Program-made: the position numbers and the translations under genes
Assembly: GCF_002993285.1 (NCBI RefSeq)
Contig: NZ_CP027433.1
Span: forward strand, 2,046,001 to 2,110,000
Source of the DNA: Gordonia iterans
Lineage (GTDB): Bacteria > Actinomycetota > Actinomycetes > Mycobacteriales > Mycobacteriaceae
Reading direction: 5' to 3'
Length of the DNA stretch: 64,000 nt
The notes under the pieces: model-generated
Database searches by the model: none
What the model was told of the DNA's origin: nothing
The model's input: the letters and a program-made list of their open reading frames with translations, nothing else
In this document: in pieces, positions 50,875 through 60,102 of the stretch
Layout: the number at the start of each line of letters is the position of its first letter
How positions within the stretch are numbered: position 1 is the stretch's first letter

Positions 50875-51333
50875 ATGCGATGCCCGTTCTGCAAGAACGA
50901 CGACACCCGAGTGGTTGATTCGCGCGCGTCGGACGACGGTATGGCGATCCGCAGGCGACGGTCCTGCAGCGAATGCGGGCGCCGTTTCACGACCGTCGAG
51001 TCGGCGGTACTCGCCGTGGTCAAACGCAACGGGGTCACCGAACCCTTCTCTCGTGAGAAGGTGATGAAGGGCGTGCGCCGGGCGTGCCAGGGTCGGCATG
51101 TCGACGAAGACAAGCTCGCCAAGCTCGCTGAGGCCGTCGAGGACACCGTGCGCTCCTCGGGTTCGGCGGAGGTCCCGAGCAACGAGGTGGGCCTGGCCAT
51201 CCTGGGGCCGTTGCGTGAACTCGACGAGGTCGCGTATCTGCGTTTCGCATCGGTGTACCGGTCGTTCGAGTCGGCCGAAGACTTCCAGCGCGAGATCGAC
51301 GAGCTGCGCAAGGACCGTGACCCCGTCGCCTGA
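50875..51333 (+). CDS. nrdR: Transcriptional repressor NrdR
   Basis: 152 residues. Represses ribonucleotide reductase genes according to dATP/ATP. The zinc ribbon has the pairs CPFC and CSEC ([31 protein letters not shown]), and the ATP-cone runs from about 49 to 139 ([24 protein letters not shown]). MRCPFC is the invariant N-terminus, which fixes the ATG at 50875. It stands between the LysM gene and hrpA, as in related genomes. Confidence 0.97.
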   Translation: MRCPFCKNDDTRVVDSRASDDGMAIRRRRSCSECGRRFTTVESAVLAVVKRNGVTEPFSREKVMKGVRRACQGRHVDEDKLAKLAEAVEDTVRSSGSAEVPSNEVGLAILGPLRELDEVAYLRFASVYRSFESAEDFQREIDELRKDRDPVA

Positions 51334-51346
51334 ATCGTGGAGAGCG

Positions 51347-54300
51347 TCAGGTGAACGCGTCGAGCGCCTTCACCACGCGTTTCTCGGAGATCGGTCCAGC
51401 GGTGCCGAGCTGCTGAGCGAACAAGCTGACTCGTAGTTCCTCGATCATCCAGTGCGCCATCTCGTTGAGGGCATCGTGACGGACCTCCGGCAGCTGGGCG
51501 AGCCGCTGATTCCAATGGGCGATGACGCGATCGACGGTGTCGAGTCCCGCATTGTCGCGGGCCGCCGATCCCGGTAGGGCCGCCAACCGCGCGCGTGCAG
51601 CAGCGAGATAGCGGGCCAATCGCCGTAGATGGACGAGTGGCGTGTCGGCGACGAAGCCGTCGAACACCAGGTGGGCCAGTTGATCGGCGACATCGTCGGC
51701 GGCGGCGGACCCGCTGTGCCGGTCGATCTCGTGGCGGAGACCCGCCGTCTCGGCGAGCGCCGACACGGCGTGCTGAAAATACTCCGGAGCCGCGGCGCGG
51801 ATCTGCGGGGAGAGTCGCTCGGCCAGGGCGGAGAACTCGGTCGGGCGCCGAAGTGCGGCGAGGTCCTTCTCGCCCGCGAGCGCGTCGGCGATCGCCCGCC
51901 GGGTGCAATCGGCGAAGAGTCTCTGCGGATCGGCGTACGGGCTCTGGCTCAGCGCCAGGCGGTCGGCGGGCGGCAGTCCGCTCGCGACCTTCTTGGTCAG
52001 TGGCGGGATGGCGGTCTCCAGCAGGGCCTGCACACCCGAGCGGATGCCGGCATCGCGTGCCGAGGGCGAGGTGACCTCGACGACCCGGACCCCGGCTCCG
52101 GCGCGCTGAAGCGTGGGGTAGGTGACCACGGGCTGTCCTGCGACGACCGCGTCGTGCTGATCCGCGAGAGTGCCGATGCCGTCCCCGGTCCAGCGGGTGT
52201 GCACCGGCGCCTGGCTCGGCGGACGACGCTCGTCCGAGCCGAGGCGGCGCAGCTCTTCCAGGCTGTCGCTGCGCGCGACGATGTGACCGTCGGGGTCGCT
52301 GACCGCGAAATGCACGCGCAGGTGCGGCGGCAGCGAATCTGTGCGGAAGTCTCGGGGCGACAGGCTGATTCCGGTGATGACGCCGAGTTCCCGGGCCAGC
52401 GCGGGCAGCAGCGGTTCCGAACGCGGCGAGATCCGTGAGAGTGCCAGATCGGCGTACTGCTGCGCGGGCGACATCGACTTGCGCAGTCCTTTGGGAAGCG
52501 ACTTGACCAGGGCGGTGGCCAGCTCGCTCCGCAGTCCCGGTACGAGCCAGTCGAAGCCGCCCGCATGCACGTGGTCGAGCAGTGGGCGGGGGACGACCAC
52601 CGTGACCCCGTCGTCCGGGGCTCCGGGAGAGAAGTGATAGCGGAGCTCGAGGCGGGTCTGGCCTTGCTGCCAGGCCGGCGGGAAGTCGGCTGCGGCCGGT
52701 GTCCGGGTGTCGGGGCTCTGCGCCGCGTCGAGGTGCAGAAGCGTCGGATTCCTGCGACCCTCCTTCTTCCACCAGGAGTCGAAGTGGCGGGTCGACACCA
52801 CGTTCTGCGGGATCCGGGCGTCGTAGAACTCGTACACGTCGTCGTCGCTGAGCCGCAGGGTCCGCCGGGTCCGGTGCTCCAGTTCCTCGGCCTCGGCCAG
52901 CAGCGCACGATTGTGCTTCCAGAAGTCGTGCCGGGTGCGCCAGCGTCCTTCGACCAGTGCGGACTGGATGAAGATGGCCCGCGACTCGACGGGATCGACC
53001 TTGCCGTAGTTGACACGGCGTGCGGCGACCAACGGCACCCCGTACAGACTGACCTTCTCGTTCGCCATCACCGCTCCGCGGCGCGACGACCACGCGGGCT
53101 CGCTGTACGTGCGCGTGACCAGGTGCGGGGCGATCTGCTCGACCCACTCGGGGTCGACGGCTGCGACGTTGTGCGCGAAAAGTCGCGACGTCTCGATCAG
53201 TTCGGCCGCCATCACGAAGGCAGGCGGCTTGGCGGCGAGCTGCGATCCGGGAAAGATCGAGAACTTGGTGCCCCGGGTGCCGAGGTACTCGCGGGTCTCG
53301 CCCTGCTTGGCGCCGATGTTGGTGAGGAGGCCGGTGAGCAGGCTGCGGTGGATCGCAGCGGAGTCCGGCTCGGTCTCGGGGACCTCCCACCCGAGGTCGC
53401 GTACCGTGCGACGCAACTGCCGGTGGAGGTCGAACCATTCCCGGATACGCACGTAATGGAGGAATCCGCGCTCGCACTGACGCCGGAACTGGTTGCCGGA
53501 GAGGGCCTCTCGCTGCTCTTGCAGGTGCTCCCAGAGTTTCAGCCGGCTGAGGAACTCCGAACCCGGAACCGCGTACTCGCGGTGCGCCGCGTCGGCGGCC
53601 TCGCGCCGGTCGGAGGGGAACTCGCGGACATCGGGGAGGGACAAGGCAGCGGCGATCACAAGCACGTGATCGAGACAGCCGTCGGTGTGTCCGGCGACGA
53701 GCATGCGCGCCAGCCGCGGATCGATGGGCAGCTTCGCCAGATCGCGGCCGACGCCGGTGAGGCGCGCGTCGGCCGAGTCGAGGTCGGTCACCGCCCCGAG
53801 TTCGGCGAGCAGCGACATGCCGTCGGAGATCGCCCGGCGCTCGGGCGGCTGGACGAACGGGAACTCGGCGACGTCGCCGAGACGGAGGGACAGCATCGAG
53901 AGGATCACTGCGGCGAGATTGGTCCGCAGGATCTCCGGGTCGGTGTACTCAGGGCGGGCGTCGAAATCGTCCTCGGAGTACAGCCGGATGCAGATACCCG
54001 GCGCGACGCGACCGCAGCGACCGGCACGTTGGCGGGCGCTGGCCTGTGAGACCTTCTCGATCGGCAGCCGGGTGACCTTGGTGCGCGTGGAGTAGCGCGA
54101 GATGCGTGCGGTGCCGGTGTCGACCACATACCGGATGCCGGGCACCGTCAGCGAGGTCTCGGCGACGTTGGTCGACAACACGATCCGCCGGCCGTTCGAC
54201 GGTGTGAAGATCTTCTGCTGTTCGGCGGCCGACAGTCGGGCGAACAGCGGGACGATCTCGGCCTCGCTGCGCCGCTTGAGCGCGTCGGCGGTGTCTCGGA

Positions 54301-55018
54301 TGTCGCGCTCGGTGGGGAGGAAGACCAGGATGTCGCCGCGGTCGTGGTGCCAGAGCTCGGTGACCGCCGCATCGATCGCCGCGATCTGATCGAGATCGGC
54401 GCGGTCGGGGTCGTCGGACTCCAGCGGCCGATAGCGGATCTCGACCGGGTAGGTGCGCCCGGAAACCTCCAGAATCGGCACATCCTCGTCCGGGCCGGCG
54501 AAATGCCGGGCGAAGCGATCCGGTTCGATCGTCGCCGAGGTGATGATCACCTTCAGGTCGGGTCGGTCGGGCAGCAGCCGCTTGAGATAGCCGAGCAGGA
54601 AGTCGATGTTGAGGCTGCGTTCGTGCGCCTCGTCGATGATGATCGTGTCGTAGCGGCGGAGCTTCGGGTCGGACGTGATCTCGCGCAGCAGGATGCCGTC
54701 GGTCATCACCTTGATCGCGGTGCTGTCGCCGGTCTTGTCCGAGAACCGGACGCTGTAGCCGACGAGCCCGCCGAGTTCGGTCTGCGTCTCGTCTGCGATG
54801 CGGCGCGCGACGGAGGTGGCGGCTATCCGGCGCGGCTGCGTATGGGCGATCGATTCGCGGCCGAGAGCGAGGCAGATCTTCGGCAACTGGGTCGTCTTGC
54901 CCGAGCCCGTCTCGCCGGCGACCACCACCACCTGGTGCTGCTCGACAGCCTGCGCGATCTGGTCCCGGCAGGCGCTGACCGGAAGCTCCGGAGGGAAGGT
55001 GAGGAGGAGTGCGGGCAT
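51347..55018 (-). CDS. hrpA: DEAH-box ATP-dependent RNA helicase HrpA
   Basis: 1223 residues, close to E. coli HrpA. Motif I is VVAGETGSGKTTQLPK, motif II IIDEAHERS, motif III ITSATIEPDRF, and motif VI SQASARQRAGRCGR. The DUF3418 C-terminal half (from about 650) has VEGRWRTRHDFWKHNRALLAEAEELEHRTRR. The family is linked to mRNA processing and rescue of stalled ribosomes. It ends 13 bases from nrdR on the opposite strand. The ATG has TAGGAT nine bases upstream; no good ribosome site. Confidence 0.96.
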   Translation of the reverse strand: MPALLLTFPPELPVSACRDQIAQAVEQHQVVVVAGETGSGKTTQLPKICLALGRESIAHTQPRRIAATSVARRIADETQTELGGLVGYSVRFSDKTGDSTAIKVMTDGILLREITSDPKLRRYDTIIIDEAHERSLNIDFLLGYLKRLLPDRPDLKVIITSATIEPDRFARHFAGPDEDVPILEVSGRTYPVEIRYRPLESDDPDRADLDQIAAIDAAVTELWHHDRGDILVFLPTERDIRDTADALKRRSEAEIVPLFARLSAAEQQKIFTPSNGRRIVLSTNVAETSLTVPGIRYVVDTGTARISRYSTRTKVTRLPIEKVSQASARQRAGRCGRVAPGICIRLYSEDDFDARPEYTDPEILRTNLAAVILSMLSLRLGDVAEFPFVQPPERRAISDGMSLLAELGAVTDLDSADARLTGVGRDLAKLPIDPRLARMLVAGHTDGCLDHVLVIAAALSLPDVREFPSDRREAADAAHREYAVPGSEFLSRLKLWEHLQEQREALSGNQFRRQCERGFLHYVRIREWFDLHRQLRRTVRDLGWEVPETEPDSAAIHRSLLTGLLTNIGAKQGETREYLGTRGTKFSIFPGSQLAAKPPAFVMAAELIETSRLFAHNVAAVDPEWVEQIAPHLVTRTYSEPAWSSRRGAVMANEKVSLYGVPLVAARRVNYGKVDPVESRAIFIQSALVEGRWRTRHDFWKHNRALLAEAEELEHRTRRTLRLSDDDVYEFYDARIPQNVVSTRHFDSWWKKEGRRNPTLLHLDAAQSPDTRTPAAADFPPAWQQGQTRLELRYHFSPGAPDDGVTVVVPRPLLDHVHAGGFDWLVPGLRSELATALVKSLPKGLRKSMSPAQQYADLALSRISPRSEPLLPALARELGVITGISLSPRDFRTDSLPPHLRVHFAVSDPDGHIVARSDSLEELRRLGSDERRPPSQAPVHTRWTGDGIGTLADQHDAVVAGQPVVTYPTLQRAGAGVRVVEVTSPSARDAGIRSGVQALLETAIPPLTKKVASGLPPADRLALSQSPYADPQRLFADCTRRAIADALAGEKDLAALRRPTEFSALAERLSPQIRAAAPEYFQHAVSALAETAGLRHEIDRHSGSAAADDVADQLAHLVFDGFVADTPLVHLRRLARYLAAARARLAALPGSAARDNAGLDTVDRVIAHWNQRLAQLPEVRHDALNEMAHWMIEELRVSLFAQQLGTAGPISEKRVVKALDAFT

Positions 55019-55095
55019 GATCCTGTCATCCTATCGGCGTACCGAACATGATCCCGGCCACACCAGGGTGCCGCCGACATGTCATATTGGGAGCC

Positions 55096-56325
55096 ATGGG
55101 ATCTCTCTGGCACGGGTTCGCCGACATGGGCGCGGTGACCGACAACGGACCGTTCGTCATCACCAGGGGCGAGGGCGTCCGGATCTACGACGACGTCGGC
55201 CACGAGTATCTGGATGCGACCGCGGGCCTCTGGTTCACCAACGTCGGCCACGGCCGCCGGGAGATCGCCGAGGCGGTGGCAGGACAGCTCTCCTCGATCG
55301 CGCACTTCTCCAACTTCGGCGACTACTCCAACGACACCCTCGAGGCGCTCGCCGAGCGCGTGGCGGCGATGGCGCCTGCGGCCGGCGCCAAGGTCATGTT
55401 CACCTCGGGCGGCAGCGATGCCGTCGACACCGCGGTCAAGCTCGCCCGGCGGTACTGGACCGAGCAGGGGCTGCCGGGCAAGCGCATCATCGTCTCCCGG
55501 ACCAAGGCCTACCACGGCATGCATGTCGGCGGCACCGCGCTGGCGGGCATCCCGCTCAATCGCGAGGGCTACGGCCCGGACTTCGTGCCCGACACCGAAC
55601 GGATCGACTGGGACGACGCCAAGGCGCTCCTGGGCCTGATCGAGCGCGTGGGCGCCGAGAACATCGCGGCCTTCATCGCTGAGCCGATCATCGGCGCCGG
55701 CGGGATCTATCTGCCACCGGAGGGGTACCTGCGCGAGGTACGCGACATCTGCCGGGACCACGACGTGCTCTTCATCGCCGACGAGGTGGTGACCGGCTAC
55801 GGCCGCATCGGGCACCGGCATTGGTTCGCCTCGACCCGTTTCGAACTCGACCCGGACATCATCACCTCTGCGAAGGGGCTGACCAGCGGCTATGTCCCGA
55901 TGGGCGCGATGATCGCGGCGCCGCACGTGGCCGAGCCGTTCTTCGCAGGCGGCACGTGGTGGCGGCACGGCTACACCTACGGCGGCCACGCGGGCGCCGC
56001 AGCGGCGGCGATGGCGAACTTCGACATCATCGAGCGGGAGGGCCTGCTCGACGAGGCCACCCGGCTCGAAGGGGACCTGCAGAGGGCGTTCGCTCCGCTG
56101 GCTGATCTCGACGCGGTGGCCGAGGTACGGACGGGCCTGGGCGCGGTCACCGCCGTGCAGCTCGCCGACCCGTCCGATGCGCCCGCGGCGGTGCTGCGCC
56201 TGCGCACGCTCGGCGTCGCCGGGCGCGCCGCGGGCCTGGGTGCGCTGCAGGTCTCGCCGTCGTTCGTGATGACGACCGACGAGGTCGACACGCTGGCCGA
56301 GCGGTTCGCCGACGCACTGGGCTAG
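55096..56325 (+). CDS. Class III aminotransferase (PLP-dependent)
   Basis: 409 residues of the omega-amino-acid/pyruvate transaminase type. Features: EYLDATAGLWFTNVGHG, the PLP phosphate loop FTSGGSDAVDTAVKLAR, AYHGMHVGG, the cofactor Asp in LFIADEVVTGYGRIG, and the Schiff-base Lys in ITSAKGLTSGYVPMGAM. It transfers an amino group from an amine, beta-alanine, GABA or similar donor to a keto acid; the donor is not clear. It diverges from hrpA. A palindromic terminator follows 72 bases after its stop. Confidence 0.9.
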   Translation: MGSLWHGFADMGAVTDNGPFVITRGEGVRIYDDVGHEYLDATAGLWFTNVGHGRREIAEAVAGQLSSIAHFSNFGDYSNDTLEALAERVAAMAPAAGAKVMFTSGGSDAVDTAVKLARRYWTEQGLPGKRIIVSRTKAYHGMHVGGTALAGIPLNREGYGPDFVPDTERIDWDDAKALLGLIERVGAENIAAFIAEPIIGAGGIYLPPEGYLREVRDICRDHDVLFIADEVVTGYGRIGHRHWFASTRFELDPDIITSAKGLTSGYVPMGAMIAAPHVAEPFFAGGTWWRHGYTYGGHAGAAAAAMANFDIIEREGLLDEATRLEGDLQRAFAPLADLDAVAEVRTGLGAVTAVQLADPSDAPAAVLRLRTLGVAGRAAGLGALQVSPSFVMTTDEVDTLAERFADALG

Positions 56326-56397
56326 ACGGCCTCGAAATCCCGAACCACCCCGGAATCCCGGACCACGTCGAATCACGGTGCCCGGCAATCCGGATTC

Positions 56398-56429
56398 GGC
56401 CTGGCACCCTCAGTTGAGGGTGCCAGGCC
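56398..56429. terminator. Perfect hairpin between convergent genes
   Basis: GGCCTGGCACCCTCA (56398-56412) and TGAGGGTGCCAGGCC (56415-56429) form a 15-bp perfect stem in the 143-base gap between the aminotransferase and Ntn-hydrolase genes. Probably a bidirectional terminator. Confidence 0.8.
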
Positions 56430-56468
56430 GAGTTGACGGTGCCGGGTACCGCTGCTTCGTCCGGGCGC

Positions 56469-57503
56469 TCAGTTCAGTGCGTGGACGTTGTTCGACAGAT
56501 CGATGGCGTCGTAGGTGGTCTCGGTGACGGTCGTGTCGAGCTTCTTCGCGGTGATGGCCAGTCCTTCGCCGGTCTGGACGTACACGGTCCGTTCGGACAG
56601 GTCGTACCCGGCCCAGTAGCGGGAGTAGTCGCTCCACGAGCTGACGTCGCCCTTGTGCTCGAGTCCCGGCGGGATGATCACCGTGCGGAAGGCGGCGTAC
56701 AGCTGGGCGATGCCCTGCTCGCGATCGAAAGGCTTGAGGTATGCGGCCAGGTTGAGGGCGCGGACCATACGCGAAGGCGCCGTGTAGTCGCCGGGCAGAC
56801 CGAACATCCCGTAGCCGGTGCCGCCCTCGATCGGCTGCAGCTCTAAACCGGTAGGCAGCTTCCGCGCGGCCGCGGGATCGACGTTGTTCAGTGTGATGTA
56901 GTTGCGCACGTTGATCAGATGCCAGTCGTACTCGGGGCTGTTGGTGTACGCGCCCGCGTAGTCGTACAGCTTGAACGCGCCGTCCTCGACCGGTTCCAGG
57001 ACGATGCCGTCCCCGGTGGTGTCGACGAAGCAGTAGTGGAGCGGCATCGAGATGTGCTGGCCGAAAGCGTCGTAGGGCTGGTCGAGGAGTGCGAAGTCGG
57101 CGTACCGTTCGCGGATCTCGGCCACGCTGCCGAACTGGGACAGGATGAAGCTCACGAACTCCTCGCCCAGCACGCCGGTCTGTTTACGCGCGGCGATGTC
57201 GGACGCAGCGCCGCGGGTGCACTCCATCAGCACCTGGGTGTCGCCGGCCAGGCCCTTCTCGTTGATGCCGTCGAGCAGGATGTTGGTGCCTTTGATACCG
57301 ACGCCCATCGTGGCGTACTTGCTCTTCCACGCGGCCAGCGGACTCGGCATCTCGGCCCCGGCGGGCACGGTCGAGATGACGACGACGTTGTCCAGCGCGG
57401 CCGGCAGGCCGGCCGGCGTTCCGAACATCGGGATGTTCAAGTCCATCGTCCGACCCCAGAAGACGTCACCGTTCTCGGCGGTGATCCTGATTCCCGTGCA
57501 CAT
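56469..57503 (-). CDS. Choloylglycine hydrolase / penicillin V acylase-family Ntn hydrolase
   Basis: 344 residues. The second residue is Cys (MCTGIRITAENGDVFWGRTMDLN), which becomes the N-terminal nucleophile after Met removal. This fixes the start at 57503, with GGAGGA six bases upstream; the ATG at 57515 is excluded since it would bury the Cys. Other expected residues are present: Arg and Asp in GRTMDL, Asn in YTNSPEYDWHL, and Arg in APSRMVRALN. Members cleave bile salts, penicillin V or acyl-homoserine lactones; the substrate here is unknown. No signal peptide, so it is cytosolic. Confidence 0.9.
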   Translation of the reverse strand: MCTGIRITAENGDVFWGRTMDLNIPMFGTPAGLPAALDNVVVISTVPAGAEMPSPLAAWKSKYATMGVGIKGTNILLDGINEKGLAGDTQVLMECTRGAASDIAARKQTGVLGEEFVSFILSQFGSVAEIRERYADFALLDQPYDAFGQHISMPLHYCFVDTTGDGIVLEPVEDGAFKLYDYAGAYTNSPEYDWHLINVRNYITLNNVDPAAARKLPTGLELQPIEGGTGYGMFGLPGDYTAPSRMVRALNLAAYLKPFDREQGIAQLYAAFRTVIIPPGLEHKGDVSSWSDYSRYWAGYDLSERTVYVQTGEGLAITAKKLDTTVTETTYDAIDLSNNVHALN

Positions 57504-57694
57504 GTTTTCCTCCATCGACGACGTGTCGCGTGTTTGACGTGATCCTGTCTTCGATTAGACCCCGGCGGACGGGGACGAGCCGCACCGGAACGCGATCCTG
57601 GCACGGAAGGGGCGGTGTCGGTCGCGATCACGACGCGAAGGCCGGTTTCGGTCGGGCGCCCACCTGTCGTGATTGGGGCCGTCGATGCTGAAAA

Positions 57695-57735
57695 GCGCTG
57701 TGCCCCAACCGGGGTCACCGGATGGGGCACAGCGC
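57695..57735 (-). terminator. Intrinsic terminator of the ahpC-ahpD unit
   Basis: GCGCTGTGCCCCA (57695-57707) and TGGGGCACAGCGC (57723-57735) pair perfectly over 13 bp. Read on the minus strand the stem is followed by TTTT, so it ends leftward transcription, 65 bases after the ahpD stop. The rest of the 296-base gap 57504-57799 shows no gene. Confidence 0.8.
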
Positions 57736-57799
57736 CTACTGCGTGAGACGTGCCTGTGGGCACGGACCTCAGGACTGCAGCTACGGGGGCCTGTTCGGG

Positions 57800-58327
57800 T
57801 CAGGCGAGAGTTTCGGCGATGGTGATCGCCTGACCGACGCCCTGCACGATCGACGCGGCCTTGAGCGCCTCGAAGACCTGCTCTCGGTCGAGCCCGGCCT
57901 CACGCACGACGTTCTCGTGCGCGCCGACGCAGTGCTCACAGCCGTTGATGGCGGAGACGGCGAGCGACCACAGCTCGAAGTTCGCCTTGTCGACGCCGGG
58001 GTTGCCGATGATGTTCATCCGCAGTCCGGGACGCAGGTCGTCGTACTTGCCGTCGAGGAAGCCTCGGCCGCGGTAGAAGACGTTGTTCATGCCCATGATC
58101 GAGGCGGCGCCCAGTGCGGCGTTGTAGGCCTCCGCCGACAGGTTGTCGGCGGCCTCGTCGGCGATCTCGCGCAGCACGGTTGCGTTGCGGGTCGCGGCGG
58201 CGGTGGCCAGCAGCGTGCCCCACAGCTTCTCCTCGTCGAGCACGGTGGTGCGCGAGAGGGAGCCGAGGTTCAGCTTGAGGTCCTTCGCGTAGTCCGGAAG
58301 GGCTTCCTTGAGATTGTCGATGCTCAT
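57800..58327 (-). CDS. ahpD: Alkylhydroperoxidase AhpD
   Basis: 175 residues. All-helical thiol peroxidase/reductase that also reduces AhpC in mycobacteria through lipoamide. The CxxC centre is in [19 protein letters not shown], with upstream Glu and following His of the proton relay in place. The ATG at 58327 ([20 protein letters not shown]) matches relatives; the open frame continues upstream without family sequence. It lies 101 bases after ahpC, ending in a strong terminator. Confidence 0.96.
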   Translation of the reverse strand: MSIDNLKEALPDYAKDLKLNLGSLSRTTVLDEEKLWGTLLATAAATRNATVLREIADEAADNLSAEAYNAALGAASIMGMNNVFYRGRGFLDGKYDDLRPGLRMNIIGNPGVDKANFELWSLAVSAINGCEHCVGAHENVVREAGLDREQVFEALKAASIVQGVGQAITIAETLA

Positions 58328-58428
58328 CGTGTGAGATCTCTTCCAATCGGTTCGTGAGGATGTGCAGGGGCTTTCGTCGGACCCAGTCGGCCGGAGAAGG
58401 CCGGCCGACTGCGTCCGTCCGGCGGGGA

Positions 58429-59016
58429 TCAGGCCGAGGCGCTCATGAGCTCGCCGGCGTCGATCGTCGGATCGCCCTTCTTCCAGTTGCAGGCGCACAG
58501 CTCGTCGCTCTGCAGAGCGTCGAGGACGCGAAGTACTTCGTCGACGTTGCGGCCGACCGAGCCCGCGGTGACCGACACGAACTGGATCTCGTTGTTCGGG
58601 TCGACGATGAAGGTGGCGCGATCGGCGACGCCGTCGGCGTTCAGGACGCCGGTGGCCTCGGCGAGCTCACGCTTGAGGTCGCTGAGCATCGGGAAGGGGA
58701 GGGTCTTGAGGTCCTCGTGCTGTGCGCGCCACTGGAAGTGGACGAACTCGTTGTCGACCGAGGCGCCGAGCACCTGGGCGTCACGATCGGCGAACTCATC
58801 GTTCAGCTTGCCGAAGGCGGCGATCTCCGTCGGGCAGACGAAGGTGAAGTCCTTCGGCCAGAAGAAGATGACGCGCCACTGGCCCTTGTAGTCGTCGCTG
58901 GAGACGGTGGTGAAGTAGTCGTCCGGCTGCTGCGCGTCGACCTTGCTCAGGTCGCCGCCGATCACAGCGGTCAGGTTGTAGGCCGGGAACTGGTCTCCGA
59001 TGGTGAGCAGTGCCAT
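58429..59016 (-). CDS. ahpC: Peroxiredoxin AhpC
   Basis: 195 residues. Reduces peroxides and peroxynitrite. The peroxidatic Cys is in [15 protein letters not shown] and the resolving Cys pair in [13 protein letters not shown], as in mycobacterial AhpC with three Cys. The ATG at 59016 has AAGGAG eight bases upstream; longer frames are not family sequence. It faces oxyR across 126 bases and is the expected OxyR target. Confidence 0.97.
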   Translation of the reverse strand: MALLTIGDQFPAYNLTAVIGGDLSKVDAQQPDDYFTTVSSDDYKGQWRVIFFWPKDFTFVCPTEIAAFGKLNDEFADRDAQVLGASVDNEFVHFQWRAQHEDLKTLPFPMLSDLKRELAEATGVLNADGVADRATFIVDPNNEIQFVSVTAGSVGRNVDEVLRVLDALQSDELCACNWKKGDPTIDAGELMSASA

Positions 59017-59128
59017 GTCATGACTCCTTCGTCTTGGGTGAATCACTGAGCCGGGTTGTCGGGTGTCTACCCGGCGGTAGTTCCCATTCTGCCTCAGTGG
59101 GTCTAAAAACGAAACGTGATGACACGCA

Positions 59129-59140
59129 CTATATTGATAG
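59129..59140. promoter_or_regulatory. CTAT-N4-ATAG palindrome before oxyR
   Basis: CTAT-ATTG-ATAG lies directly before the oxyR start in the ahpC/oxyR gap. OxyR sites are built of ATAG/CTAT elements, usually seven bases apart, so this is a partial match only. Confidence 0.35.
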
Positions 59141-59142
59141 CC

Positions 59143-60087
59143 ATGGGTGATCAGAGTTATCAACCGGCGATCGGTGGGCTTCGGGCGTTCGTCGCAGTAG
59201 CGAAGAAGCTGCATTTCGGTTCTGCCGCAGCAGATCTCGGCGTGAGCCAGCCTTCGCTCTCGCAAGCGCTGGCAGGTCTCGAGGCGGGTCTCGGGATTCA
59301 GCTGGTGGAACGCACAACGCGCCGGGTGATGCTGACCGCTGAGGGGCGGCGATTGTTGCCCTCGGCGATGGCCGCCTGCGATGCCATCGACAACTTCCTC
59401 GCCGAGGCGGCGGGGGAGGATGATCCGCTGCGCGGGTCGATCCGGCTCGGCCTGATTCCGACCATCGCGCCCTACATCCTGCCGCGGTTGCTGCGCGGGC
59501 TTCCGCTGCGTCGACCGGAGCTCGAGCTGCGAGTGGTGGAGGACCAGACCGCGCGGCTGCTGCAGCAGTTGCGCGACGGCACGCTCGACGCCGCCGTGCT
59601 CGCACTACCCGCGAACGCCGCCGGCATCGGGGAGATCGAGATGTACGACGAGGACTTCGTCCTGGCGATTCCCGACGGTCATCCGCTGGCGGGCCGCAAG
59701 CGGCTGGCGCCGTCGATGCTCGCCGACCTCCCGCTGCTGCTGCTCGACGAGGGGCACTGCCTGCGCGATCAGGCTCTCGACGTCTGCCAGGCCGCCGGGG
59801 TCGACCCGGACCTCCGCCAGACACGGGCCGCGTCCCTGACCACTGCGGTCCAGTGCGTGGAGGGCGGGCTGGGCGTGACGCTCATCCCGCGCACCTCTGT
59901 GGCGGTGGAGACCGCGTCCGGCGAACTGGCCACCGCCGAGTTCACCAAGCCGCGCCCGGGCCGCCGGATAGGCCTGGTGTACCGGACGTCCTCCGGACGG
60001 GGCGCGGCCTACGCCGAACTGGCCGCCGACATCGCCGAACTGGTCGCCGAATCCGGCGACGTGACGCCGGTCCGCGCGGGCCGGTAG
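59143..60087 (+). CDS. oxyR: Hydrogen-peroxide sensor OxyR (LysR family)
   Basis: 314 residues. N-terminal [43 protein letters not shown]. The sensor domain keeps both redox Cys in [19 protein letters not shown], equal in spacing to C199 and C208 of E. coli OxyR, so it should form the disulfide switch. The gene is intact, unlike the decayed oxyR of M. tuberculosis. The ATG at 59143 is preferred over 59116, which adds a non-family stretch. Confidence 0.95.
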   Translation: MGDQSYQPAIGGLRAFVAVAKKLHFGSAAADLGVSQPSLSQALAGLEAGLGIQLVERTTRRVMLTAEGRRLLPSAMAACDAIDNFLAEAAGEDDPLRGSIRLGLIPTIAPYILPRLLRGLPLRRPELELRVVEDQTARLLQQLRDGTLDAAVLALPANAAGIGEIEMYDEDFVLAIPDGHPLAGRKRLAPSMLADLPLLLLDEGHCLRDQALDVCQAAGVDPDLRQTRAASLTTAVQCVEGGLGVTLIPRTSVAVETASGELATAEFTKPRPGRRIGLVYRTSSGRGAAYAELAADIAELVAESGDVTPVRAGR

Positions 60088-60102
60088 CGCCGGTGCGACG
60101 AG

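Noticed and set aside
50028-53477. 1149-codon minus-strand open frame over lexA gap, LysM gene, nrdR and hrpA
   Set aside because: Overlaps four well-supported genes, and its translation is Arg-rich shadow sequence.
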